The notes below the pieces were generated by a model. The model worked only from the letters and a program-made list of their open reading frames with translations. It did not search any database and was not told where the DNA came from. Positions 44,947-53,590 of a stretch of 64,000 nucleotides of DNA are shown here, in pieces. Source of the stretch: Coleofasciculus sp. FACHB-T130 (lineage in GTDB: Bacteria; Cyanobacteriota; Cyanobacteriia; Cyanobacteriales; FACHB-T130); NCBI RefSeq assembly GCF_014695375.1, contig NZ_JACJOG010000022.1, positions 185,348-249,347 on the forward strand, given 5' to 3'. Numbering within the stretch: the stretch's first letter is position 1; every line of letters begins with the position of its first letter. A program made the position numbers and the translations under genes.

Positions 44947-47718
44947 ATGGTTCGACGAAAGAATATACCGGCATTACAGCAAGCAAGAAGGGCAGGGACA
45001 ACCCGATCTTACGATAGGGAAAGCTTGCTAAATCGAATTACAACCCGAATTCGCCAATCTTTAGAGCTACAAGAGATTTTGGCGACAACAGCGCGGGAAA
45101 TTCGCTCATTTTTAGACATGGATCGGGTCAAAATTTACCGATTTCACCCAGATGCCAGTGGCGAAGTAATTGCCGAATCTATAAATGGCGATTGTTTACC
45201 CTCTATGATGGGGCTGCGGTTTCCAGCGGAGGACATTCCGCCCAATGCTCGTGAGTTGTTTGTCAAAGTCCGCCAGCGAGTCATTGTCGATGTCATTTCT
45301 AGGCAGAAAACTCAAGAACAGTTAGATTGCCTATCAACCGGCAAAAATTTAGTAACTAGAGACATCCGCTATTCCCCAGTCGATCCTTGCCACGTCGAAT
45401 ATCTGACAACGATGGGGGTGAGTGCTTCTCTCGCCGTGCCAATCCTACATCAAAACAGCTTGTGGGGGTTGTTGGTGTGTCACCACGCATCCCGGCGCAA
45501 ATTTAGCGAACAAGAATTACAAATTGTTCAACTGCTCGTGGATCAGGTGTCGATTGCGATCGCGCAGTCCAATCTTCTTCAAACCGCACGCGAACAAGCT
45601 CAGCATGAATCAACAATCAACCAAATCAGTAGTCTACTCCACTCTCCGCTAAAAATTTCAGAAATTCGGCAGACCGTTTTAGAAGAAACCGTTAGCGCCT
45701 TACACGGTGCTGCTGGCAGATTGTACATTACAGCAGATACAACAGGTCAGCCTGCTCAACTTTATACGACTGGCGAGCAGCCACTCCAAGCTTGGATTGA
45801 AGAAACTCCTTTTTGGCAACAAATTATCTCCGGGAAACCGAACAGCGTCGGTATCCCAGACAGTCCTTCTGAAAACAAATCCAAAGATAACAATCAAGAT
45901 TTCAGTCATCAGAATCTCATCAATCACGCTTCTAACTCTTGGTTTTTGCAGTCGGAATTTAATCCTCAAAATCATTCCCTTGAGTCTTCGCGTCACAGCT
46001 ACGGAGTAGCTAGGGAAATATCAAATCTTAAAAGTCAAAATTTTCTCTACACCATCCCCGATTTATATCAAGAACCACAACTAAAATATGCAGTCCCTGC
46101 TTTTGAGCCAACGCCCATTCACTCTATTCTGATCGTGCCTCTCAGTTATCATCAGCAATGCGTGGGGTGTCTTACCATCTTCCGGCATGAGATGAATACA
46201 GAAACCCTATGGGCAGGTCGTCAGAATCCCGACGAACGGAATGTCCGCCCCCGCCAGTCATTTGAAGCATGGCGAGAAATCACCCAAGGACAGGCTAAAG
46301 AGTGGACACAAGAAGAACTCAAGCTGGCTCAATCGGTGGGAATCCACCTCTACATGGCAGTAATGCAAAGGCGAGTAGAGGATACAATCCGACATCAGGC
46401 GTCTCATGACCTCTTAACGGGTTTGCCCAACCGGCTGTTATTCAATGACCGACTCTCTCTAGCGCTGGCAAGTACTCATCTGAATTGCGGCGATATGCTG
46501 GCAGTGGTGTTTCTCGACCTGGATGGCTTCAAAACGATTAACGACACGCTTGGTCATGCCGTAGGCGATCTACTGCTGCAATGTGCAGCTCGACGCCTCA
46601 CAGATTGCCTGCGAGAAACCGACATTGTTGCCCGTTGGGGTGGGGATGAATTCACCATTATGCTCTCCCCCATCACTTGTTTGGACGATGTCACCAAGAT
46701 TGCGACAAGAATTCTGGGTGCCCTAAACGTTCCTTTTCATTTTGAAGATGTAGAGACTTATCACGATACCTCTTTACACATCAAAGCGAGTTTGGGGATT
46801 GCTTTAGCTCCTTATGATGGGGAAGACGCAGAAACGCTGTTAAAAAACGCCGATGCTGCGATGTACAGAGCCAAGCAACAAGGGCGCAATAATTATCAGC
46901 TATATACACCAGCCCTAGGGGCAAAAGCACTGGAACGGCTGAAATTAGAAAACCGACTTTACAAAGCCTTAGAACGTGAGGAATTTCTGTTGCACTACCA
47001 GCCGCAGGTAGACTTAAAAACAGGTCAAATCGTGGGCATGGAAGCGCTGATTCGCTGGCAATCTCCCGAACTAGGCTTAATTCCTCCTTATCAATTTATT
47101 CCTCTGGCAGAAGAAACGGGTTTGATCTCTCCGATTGGAGAATGGGTTTTGCGGACAGCGTGCAGGCAAAATCGTCTTTGGCAATCACTTGGAGTGCCGC
47201 CAATCCGGATTGCCGTGAATCTTTCAGGGCGTCAAGTTCAGCAACCCACTTTAGTAAAAGTTGTTGAGCAAATTCTAGCTGAAACTGAGTTGGAACCTCG
47301 TTATCTGGAACTCGAAATTACTGAGAGTATTGCAATGCAAGATGTGGAATGGACAATTTCTGTGTTGCAGAAGTTGCAGGAACTGGAAATTCACATTTCA
47401 ATGGATGATTTTGGGACGGGTTATTCTTCACTGAGCTATCTAAAACACTTTCCGCTCAATACGCTAAAAATTGACCGCTCATTTATTCGCGATCTCATGA
47501 CGAATACTCATGATGCTGCGATTATTAAGGCAGTTATGGCACTGGGTCATGGACTCAATTTAAAAGTGATTGCTGAGGGTGTTGAAACAGTAGAACAATT
47601 GGATTTTTTGTACTCAGTTCAGTGTGATGGTTTGCAGGGTTATCTGTTTAGTCCCCCGGTTCCGGCGGAAGCGGCAACAGAGATCCTTAAATCTAAAAGG
47701 TTAAAAAATCAAAGTTAG
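44947..47718 (+). CDS. Cph2-like knotless phytochrome with GGDEF and EAL domains
   Basis: Protein of 923 residues. GAF1 (about 30-205) has the phytochrome motif FPAEDIPPNAR (92-102) and PCHVEYLTTMGVSASL, where Cys148-His149 is the canonical bilin attachment pair. GAF2 (about 220-475) carries a long insert and the tongue motif RPRQSFEAW (PRxSF 435-439), as in group II phytochromes. GGDEF (565-569 in VARWGGDEF) and EAL (699-701) follow, with TLKIDRSFI and GVETVEQL consistent with an active phosphodiesterase. There is no PAS domain or knot. It should sense red/far-red light and change cyclic di-GMP. Start ATG at 44947. Confidence 0.9.
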   Translation: MVRRKNIPALQQARRAGTTRSYDRESLLNRITTRIRQSLELQEILATTAREIRSFLDMDRVKIYRFHPDASGEVIAESINGDCLPSMMGLRFPAEDIPPNARELFVKVRQRVIVDVISRQKTQEQLDCLSTGKNLVTRDIRYSPVDPCHVEYLTTMGVSASLAVPILHQNSLWGLLVCHHASRRKFSEQELQIVQLLVDQVSIAIAQSNLLQTAREQAQHESTINQISSLLHSPLKISEIRQTVLEETVSALHGAAGRLYITADTTGQPAQLYTTGEQPLQAWIEETPFWQQIISGKPNSVGIPDSPSENKSKDNNQDFSHQNLINHASNSWFLQSEFNPQNHSLESSRHSYGVAREISNLKSQNFLYTIPDLYQEPQLKYAVPAFEPTPIHSILIVPLSYHQQCVGCLTIFRHEMNTETLWAGRQNPDERNVRPRQSFEAWREITQGQAKEWTQEELKLAQSVGIHLYMAVMQRRVEDTIRHQASHDLLTGLPNRLLFNDRLSLALASTHLNCGDMLAVVFLDLDGFKTINDTLGHAVGDLLLQCAARRLTDCLRETDIVARWGGDEFTIMLSPITCLDDVTKIATRILGALNVPFHFEDVETYHDTSLHIKASLGIALAPYDGEDAETLLKNADAAMYRAKQQGRNNYQLYTPALGAKALERLKLENRLYKALEREEFLLHYQPQVDLKTGQIVGMEALIRWQSPELGLIPPYQFIPLAEETGLISPIGEWVLRTACRQNRLWQSLGVPPIRIAVNLSGRQVQQPTLVKVVEQILAETELEPRYLELEITESIAMQDVEWTISVLQKLQELEIHISMDDFGTGYSSLSYLKHFPLNTLKIDRSFIRDLMTNTHDAAIIKAVMALGHGLNLKVIAEGVETVEQLDFLYSVQCDGLQGYLFSPPVPAEAATEILKSKRLKNQS

Positions 47719-47788
47719 AGATTCTCAGTTTGTAGGACGGGGCGATGCTCTCAATGATTCTGGTGTACTCTAACGCGAAGAGCTGCGT

Positions 47789-50632
47789 CTAGCAGTATCC
47801 CTTGACGCGATCGCGTCCCTCTCTTTTCGCTTGATATAGTGCGTCATCGGCTGCTGCAATCAGCGCTGCCGGTGAAGACGTTAAACTGGGAACTATGCTG
47901 GCGACACCCAGACTCAGCGTGACGTAGGGGCTAACTGGAGAGTGGACGTGGACAATCTCTAAGCTTTTGACCATTGAACGGATCGACTCGGCGATGTAAT
48001 TGGCACCCGCAGAGGGAGTGTTGGGCAAAATTAAGGCAAACTCCTCGCCTCCATAACGGGCAACTAAATCGGTTGAGCGCTTTAGCATCAACCGAATCGC
48101 ACCAGCAACCTGTCGCAAACAGCTATCTCCAGCTTGATGACCGTAGGTATCGTTGTAAATTTTAAAACAGTCGATATCGCAGAAAATTAGCGATATTGGC
48201 GCTTGTTCTCGTCCCAGCCGCCGCCACTCTTGGGCAAGATATTCGTCAAACCTGCGCCGATTTGCCACCTGAGTTAAGCCATCCAGAGAAGCGATACACT
48301 GCAACTCCCGGTTGGCTTCCTCCAGCTGTTTAAAGAGGGAAGACTGCTGAATTGCGATCGCTAACCCGACGGACAATTGTTGCAACAACTTAATTTCATA
48401 AGGCTCCCAGTGACGAGATCCAGAGCATTGATGGACGCAGAGTATCCCCCACAAATGAATTTTGGCGGCTGGATTGGATAAAGAGGGACGGAGTGGGGCG
48501 GGACTGTTGCTATTCGATTCATTATTCGCTTCTCGGTTGCCTCCCTGTTCCCGAATCAAGATTGGCACCATCAAATTTGCCCGAATTCCTGCCCCTGCGA
48601 GTAACTTCACGTAACTCGCAGGCAGATCCGCTTGGTAAATATCATCCACCGCTGACACATACCCGGTGGTTTGAAATTTTTGGATATATTCCGCCTCAAA
48701 GCAGGGGTCATACAGCGAGACATCCAGAATCGATTCACAACCGGGTGCGACAGATTCGACAACAAAGCAGGCACCGCGAGCATCGAGCCGATAAAGAGCA
48801 ACTCGTTCGGCTGGCAGAAAGTTTCGCACCTCTGCAACCGCTGTGTTAAGGATTTCGTTTAAATGCAACGATTGGCGGATGCGCCCTTGTATTCTTCCCA
48901 GCAAGCGCTCTCGCTCAATAGAAGAGCGTAATGCCTCCTCAGTTCGCGTCCGTTCTGTAATGTCAAGAAAACTCCAAACCCTGCCAATGATTTGTTCGCC
49001 GAGTCGGTACGGTGTGGAGTAGCGCTCAAAGATTTTCCCATTTTTTAATTCCAGAATGTCGTATGCCTTAGCTTCTGGTTGCCTGGAAAGTTCCCAAACC
49101 AGCTTTAGAAAGGCTTCCGGCTCTTTCAACTGGTCTTTAAGAAAGACGATTTGTTCGTTAGCGCGAGGCGAGCCGATTAGGTCTTCGGGAACCTCCCACA
49201 TCTGAAGAAACTTCTGATTGTAGCTGACAATATCTCCTTCTAGGCTGACTGCAACAATGCCGTCAGCAGTTGATTCAAGCGTGGCGCGCAGCAGAGAAAG
49301 CGATTTCTCAACTTTTTCCTCTGCGGTTTTACGCTCTGTAATCTCAATGTAAGCGATCGCAACGCCATAATCTTTGAGAGGAATGGGAATCGCAGTGACG
49401 TTAAGCCAGGTGATTTCATCCTGGTCATTTACAATCCCGATTTCTCGATTTTCAATCACTTGATTTTCTTTTAACGCCCGAACGCTAGCAAATTCTTCCG
49501 GTGGCATCGAGCTACCATCCGGTCGAACGATTCGCCATTCTTTGCTGTCGCACCTTCTATTTTTATGGTTTTCAATAGATAACTTTAGAATTCTTTCTGA
49601 AGCTTGGTTGGCTTCAACAATATTGCCGTTATTATCGGTGATAGAAATGCCAATTGGGAAGCATTGAAAAAGAATTTTATATTTTTCTTGACTTTCTCTT
49701 AACTCAGCTTCTGCTTGCTGGCGTTGGCTAATATCGCACGAAACAGCGATAATTTCTTGCACTGCTCCCGTATCCGGATGGCGGATAGTTCGGAGCGTAG
49801 TTTTAAACCAAATGTAATAACCTTGCCGATGACGAATTCGGTAGCTAACTGTGTTGATGTCTGGAAAATTTAGTTGAGTTGGATGTTCTCTTAAAGCAAC
49901 CGTGTCATTCTGAGCAAATTCCTCTATCAGGACTAAATCTTGCGGGTGGCAAAATTCAAGCACCGAGCGTCCCAGAAGTTCATCCGGCTTATACCCCAGT
50001 AAAATACTGCATACAGGTGAAACGTAGAGGTAAACACCTTCCGGAGTATGAGTGGAAATCATGTCGGTGCAGTCTGATGCCAGCAATCGGTCACGAGTTT
50101 CCCGCTTAGACAATTCTAAGTTTGAATCGCCGAAGAAGTTTTCCGGTTTTGGGTTATGGCGATCGCTAACGACTGGCATCAGACTGGTTGGCGTCATGAT
50201 TCCGACCAGTTGACCGGATTCATCCTCTACAATCAACAGATGGCGAATCTGATGGTGGTAAAATAGTCGGCTGATGGTTTGAATATCTTGTACTTGGGAT
50301 TCGTTCAGGGTAATCAGCGGCTGGTTCATTAGTGCAGCGATCGCTACACCTTTAATGTCTCTACCTAGAGCCGTGACTCGAACCAAATCCCGTTCTGTAA
50401 AAATCCCGATGGGGGTTTGTTTCGCTAGTTGTGTTGGTTTTTCCGCTGTTACCTGCTCATTTACCACGATGACACAGCTAGCCCGCGCCCGACTCATCAA
50501 TGCGATCGCTTCTGTGGCTAGCGTGTCAGGAGTTACCGTCAGAGGGTTGCGATCAATTGCTTGATGGAGTGGTAAAGCGTAAGGGTGGAGCATAGAGAAC
50601 ACATCATTAGTTTCTTTAATAGAATTAACCAT
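47789..50632 (-). CDS. CBS-PAS-GAF diguanylate cyclase
   Basis: Protein of 947 residues. It has a CBS pair (about 25-165, IGIFTERDLVRVTALG), PAS domains at about 180-310, 315-440 and 445-565, a GAF domain (about 580-770) and a GGDEF domain with intact GGEEF at 861-865. The GAF resembles cyanobacteriochrome GAFs (DPCFEAEYIQ ... ASYVKLLAGAGIRANLMVPIL) but has SY where the bilin Cys-His would be, so no covalent bilin is expected. It would make cyclic di-GMP. Convergent with the phytochrome gene, stops 70 bases apart. Its gene is long and complete. Confidence 0.9.
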   Translation of the reverse strand: MVNSIKETNDVFSMLHPYALPLHQAIDRNPLTVTPDTLATEAIALMSRARASCVIVVNEQVTAEKPTQLAKQTPIGIFTERDLVRVTALGRDIKGVAIAALMNQPLITLNESQVQDIQTISRLFYHHQIRHLLIVEDESGQLVGIMTPTSLMPVVSDRHNPKPENFFGDSNLELSKRETRDRLLASDCTDMISTHTPEGVYLYVSPVCSILLGYKPDELLGRSVLEFCHPQDLVLIEEFAQNDTVALREHPTQLNFPDINTVSYRIRHRQGYYIWFKTTLRTIRHPDTGAVQEIIAVSCDISQRQQAEAELRESQEKYKILFQCFPIGISITDNNGNIVEANQASERILKLSIENHKNRRCDSKEWRIVRPDGSSMPPEEFASVRALKENQVIENREIGIVNDQDEITWLNVTAIPIPLKDYGVAIAYIEITERKTAEEKVEKSLSLLRATLESTADGIVAVSLEGDIVSYNQKFLQMWEVPEDLIGSPRANEQIVFLKDQLKEPEAFLKLVWELSRQPEAKAYDILELKNGKIFERYSTPYRLGEQIIGRVWSFLDITERTRTEEALRSSIERERLLGRIQGRIRQSLHLNEILNTAVAEVRNFLPAERVALYRLDARGACFVVESVAPGCESILDVSLYDPCFEAEYIQKFQTTGYVSAVDDIYQADLPASYVKLLAGAGIRANLMVPILIREQGGNREANNESNSNSPAPLRPSLSNPAAKIHLWGILCVHQCSGSRHWEPYEIKLLQQLSVGLAIAIQQSSLFKQLEEANRELQCIASLDGLTQVANRRRFDEYLAQEWRRLGREQAPISLIFCDIDCFKIYNDTYGHQAGDSCLRQVAGAIRLMLKRSTDLVARYGGEEFALILPNTPSAGANYIAESIRSMVKSLEIVHVHSPVSPYVTLSLGVASIVPSLTSSPAALIAAADDALYQAKREGRDRVKGYC

Positions 50633-51606
50633 TCTTATTAATTATTTTAAATTTTAATTGAACGAAGCGGAACCGTTTGCTGGGTAATGTGGTAGGCAGT
50701 AAGCATAGATGTGGCGATTGAATCGCATCTGAGTAAACGACTATGGCTTTACAGATAGCTTTTTAAGCAATGAAACAATTGTATTTTGTAATAAAAAAAC
50801 CAGCTAGCTAAAAATTCTCACCAAATAAAGGGCTGAAGGCATTAACATTCTTTATCAACTTTCCTGCCAAACCCGGACAAGACAGCAATTAACTTATAAA
50901 AAAAATCTGAAATCTGCTGCCAAGGGTGCCTTAAAACAGAATGGTATTTCCTCAAAGGTTAACCCGATCCGTCGCATTGCCAACGCTAGTTAGTCAAAAA
51001 TCTTCGCTCTACCACTGAAAAGCTAGCTATGTTCGTGCCTACGAACCCCTTTGGCTCATGTCTCTTAGAGAATTAATTCCAGCAGCCAGCACAAAAAGTC
51101 AACCGATCTAGAACAATCCTATTTGAGTTGTGAGATGCTAGCAGTTCAAATCCCCAGCTTCTCCTTCAAACTCAGGAATCTCGCCTTTCTCGAATCCTTC
51201 AGGACTGCTTTAATTAAGTTTAGATTTTTTTTCTTGAAACAGGTCGAAAAGTATTCGCTGGCTTTTATCCTCAACAATCAAAAATTTTATCAAATCTCCC
51301 TTTTGGCCTTATTTTTTCGCCTTAGCATAATTTTCAAAAAACTTTGTATTTATTGGAACAAAATACTCGTTAATGCTAAACGCCTATAACCTTTCACGAA
51401 GTAAACCATAAAAACTTAAAATTAATAAAATTATTTTTTTAGTTTACTAAACTTATTAATATATTGTAGTTGTTGTCTTGTTTGAAAAAACGATCTAGTT
51501 TAAACAGAGGTACTCAGCCCTGGGCTTGGTAAATTAAACGAAGGCGCATTGCTGAATGCCAACAGCTAAACACATATCCAAATCTAGAAAATTTAAAAAT
51601 CCTAAA
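50633..51606. other. Long gap between diguanylate cyclase and glutaredoxin genes
   Basis: About 970 bases, AT-rich (very much so from 51420 to 51480), without HIP1 density and with no convincing gene or RNA. An imperfect hairpin lies at 50707-50730 (GCGAT/ATCGC core). An 88-codon frame at 51123-51389 is Phe/Ile rich and is judged spurious. Promoters for the divergent genes are expected. Confidence 0.55.
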
Positions 51607-51927
51607 ATGTTTGACTTTCTTAATCCAATCCTAGGGCGTCATCCAGAACGTAACAAAGCCAACGTTGAAATCTATACTTGGCAAACTTGCCCCTTTTGCA
51701 TCAGAGCCAAGATGTTGCTCTGGTGGAAGGGCGTCAACTTTACTGAGTATAAAATTGATGGTGATGAGGCAGCCAGAGCAAAGATGGCTGAACGTGCCAA
51801 CGGGCGTCGAAGCGTGCCGCAGATTTTTATCAATGAGCAGCACATTGGTGGGAGCGATGACCTCTATCAACTGAATACAGGCGGACAATTAGACCCCTTA
51901 CTGGCTCAACCCGCCGTTCAAGGCTAG
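51607..51927 (+). CDS. grxC: Glutaredoxin (GrxC type)
   Basis: Dithiol glutaredoxin of 106 residues that reduces disulfides with glutathione. The active site is TCPFC, followed by RRSVPQIFIN (cis-proline) and HIGGSDDLYQL (glutathione binding). ATG at 51607 (MFDFLNPILGRHPERNKANVEIYTW) matches cyanobacterial homologues. An in-frame ATG at 51556 adds 17 basic residues with no clear purpose. Followed 54 bases later by tadA on the same strand. Confidence 0.92.
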   Translation: MFDFLNPILGRHPERNKANVEIYTWQTCPFCIRAKMLLWWKGVNFTEYKIDGDEAARAKMAERANGRRSVPQIFINEQHIGGSDDLYQLNTGGQLDPLLAQPAVQG

Positions 51928-51980
51928 AATCAGCCAATACAGGTGAATTTCGTTTGTATAGTCGGTACGGGCACAAGCGC

Positions 51981-52490
51981 ATGGCTATTGAAATTCCGCC
52001 ACCGGAAATTGAGGACTCTGCTTACCTAGTTCACCGACAATGGATGATTCGAGCGCTGGAACTTGCCGAGAAGGCGGGTGATGCTGGGGAAGTGCCAGTG
52101 GGAGCAGTAATTGTGAGTGCAGATGGTAACTTGATTGCAGAGGGTGAAAATCGCAAAGAACGTGACAAAGACCCGACTGCCCACGCCGAAATTTTAGCTC
52201 TTAGAGCTGCTGGGCAAGCAATGCAGGACTGGCACCTTAACGAATGCACGCTCTACGTCACCTTAGAACCTTGCCCCATGTGCGCTGGTGCGATCGCGCT
52301 AGCACGTCTGCGACTTCTCGTTTACGGTGTGGACGATCCAAAAACTGGCGCGATTCGTACCGTTGCCAATATTCCAGATAGCGCTTGCTCTAACCACCGC
52401 TTGCCGGTCATAAGTGGTATCTTAGAGTCTGCCTGCCGCCAACATCTGCAATCTTGGTTTGCCCAACGGCGCTTAAAAAGTCAAAAGTAA
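51981..52490 (+). CDS. tadA: tRNA-specific adenosine deaminase
   Basis: Zinc deaminase of 169 residues converting A34 to inosine in tRNA-Arg(ACG). The zinc motif is intact: THAEI with catalytic Glu (in PTAHAEILAL) and PCPMCAGA. NECTLYVTLEPC precedes the second cysteine pair. ATG at 51981 is used, although TTG at 51954 is in frame. No ribosome site is obvious for either. Co-directional with grxC and plsC. Confidence 0.94.
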   Translation: MAIEIPPPEIEDSAYLVHRQWMIRALELAEKAGDAGEVPVGAVIVSADGNLIAEGENRKERDKDPTAHAEILALRAAGQAMQDWHLNECTLYVTLEPCPMCAGAIALARLRLLVYGVDDPKTGAIRTVANIPDSACSNHRLPVISGILESACRQHLQSWFAQRRLKSQK

Positions 52491-52641
52491 AAAGGCAAAA
52501 GGCAAAACAAAAAAATTGCTCTTATTTATGTTTACTTTTACTCTGCTAATGACAGCATGAGAACTGTCCTTCTACTACAAGACAGATGCCGTAATCATAC
52601 ATAAGCTGGAATTATGGATGCTGTGAGAAGTTTTATTCGTG

Positions 52642-53424
52642 ATGACTCAGCCCGACCCCTCTGAACAAACGATAGAGACACCAAAACCTGTCAAGGTAGT
52701 TCCTATTACTTCCCGTGTTTTACCTTGGCTAGCTTCCTTAGGCTATAAGGTGACGAAATATCTTGTCATTCCCTTTTACTTTGGTAAAGCCGAAGTCACC
52801 GGACAAGAAAATATCCCCGCTACCGGGCCGGTGATCCTAGCTCCTACTCATCGCTCTCGCTGGGATGCGTTTGTCGTGCCTCATGCGGCTGGACAACCTG
52901 TGACGGGTCGTGACCTGCGGTTTATGGTGTCAGCGGATGAAATGAAAGGGTGGCAAGGCTGGTTTATCAGCCGCATGGGAGGGTTCCCAGTAGATACCCG
53001 AAATCCGGGAGTTGGCACTTTTCGTCATGGCGTCGAAGTTCTCCGCCAGGGAGAAGTGCTGGTCATCTTCCCGGAAGGCGGCATCTACCAGGATACGCAA
53101 GTTCACCCCCTCAAGACGGGTTTGGCGCGCATTGCCTTGCAAGTGGAATCCAGCCAACCAGAATTGGATGTCAAAATTGTGCCGATTAGCGTCCGTTACG
53201 GCAGCCCGGTGCCGCATTGGGGATGCGGTATAAAAGTTAACATTGGTGAGCCGATCTCAGTCGCGAATTATTGCAGCAATACGCCAAAACAAAGTGCGAA
53301 AAAACTAACCGCCGATTTAGAAGCGGCGCTTAAACAGATAGATGGATGCGAAGTAGAAGAGGCGGATACGCTCTCTACTGCTCCCCCTTTAAATGAAGTA
53401 TCGGGCGCTCAGTCATCGTTTTAA
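52642..53424 (+). CDS. plsC: 1-acyl-sn-glycerol-3-phosphate acyltransferase (PlsC family)
   Basis: Membrane-associated acyltransferase of 260 residues that makes phosphatidic acid. The catalytic H-x4-D motif is HRSRWD and the glycerophosphate-binding motif is FPEGGIYQD. A hydrophobic, weakly membrane-spanning segment lies near residue 30-45. ATG at 52642 follows GTG at 52639, and the ATG is taken as start. The upstream 150 bases hold an AAAAGGC-type short repeat. Confidence 0.92.
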   Translation: MTQPDPSEQTIETPKPVKVVPITSRVLPWLASLGYKVTKYLVIPFYFGKAEVTGQENIPATGPVILAPTHRSRWDAFVVPHAAGQPVTGRDLRFMVSADEMKGWQGWFISRMGGFPVDTRNPGVGTFRHGVEVLRQGEVLVIFPEGGIYQDTQVHPLKTGLARIALQVESSQPELDVKIVPISVRYGSPVPHWGCGIKVNIGEPISVANYCSNTPKQSAKKLTADLEAALKQIDGCEVEEADTLSTAPPLNEVSGAQSSF

Positions 53425-53558
53425 CCTTTCTATAGAAATTCTCATTCATTCGCAAACAAGAGCTTTTAGGGAATCAATAATGGGAGACGGCTCATTACTC
53501 ACGACCATTACCGCTATTTCTATATATCCAGCAACATACTCTGATTGCCGATAAAAGA

Positions 53559-53590
53559 CTGAGTAGGGGCACAGCAGTGCCCCTACTCAG
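53559..53590 (-). terminator. Perfect 14-bp hairpin overlapping the subtilase stop codon
   Basis: CTGAGTAGGGGCAC and GTGCCCCTACTCAG around loop AGCA. On the minus strand it is followed by TCTTTTATC. The stop codon of the subtilase (53587-53589) lies inside the right arm. The GTAGGGGCAC palindrome is a recurrent cyanobacterial repeat, so it may be a repeat recruited as terminator. Confidence 0.75.

Noticed and set aside
51140..51160. Sequence GTTCAAATCCCCAGC resembling a tRNA T-loop
   Set aside because: No acceptor, D or anticodon arms can be drawn around it.
51123..51389. 88-codon open frame before the glutaredoxin gene
   Set aside because: Phe/Ile/Leu-rich translation from AT-rich DNA, no ribosome site and no recognisable motif, so probably a chance frame.
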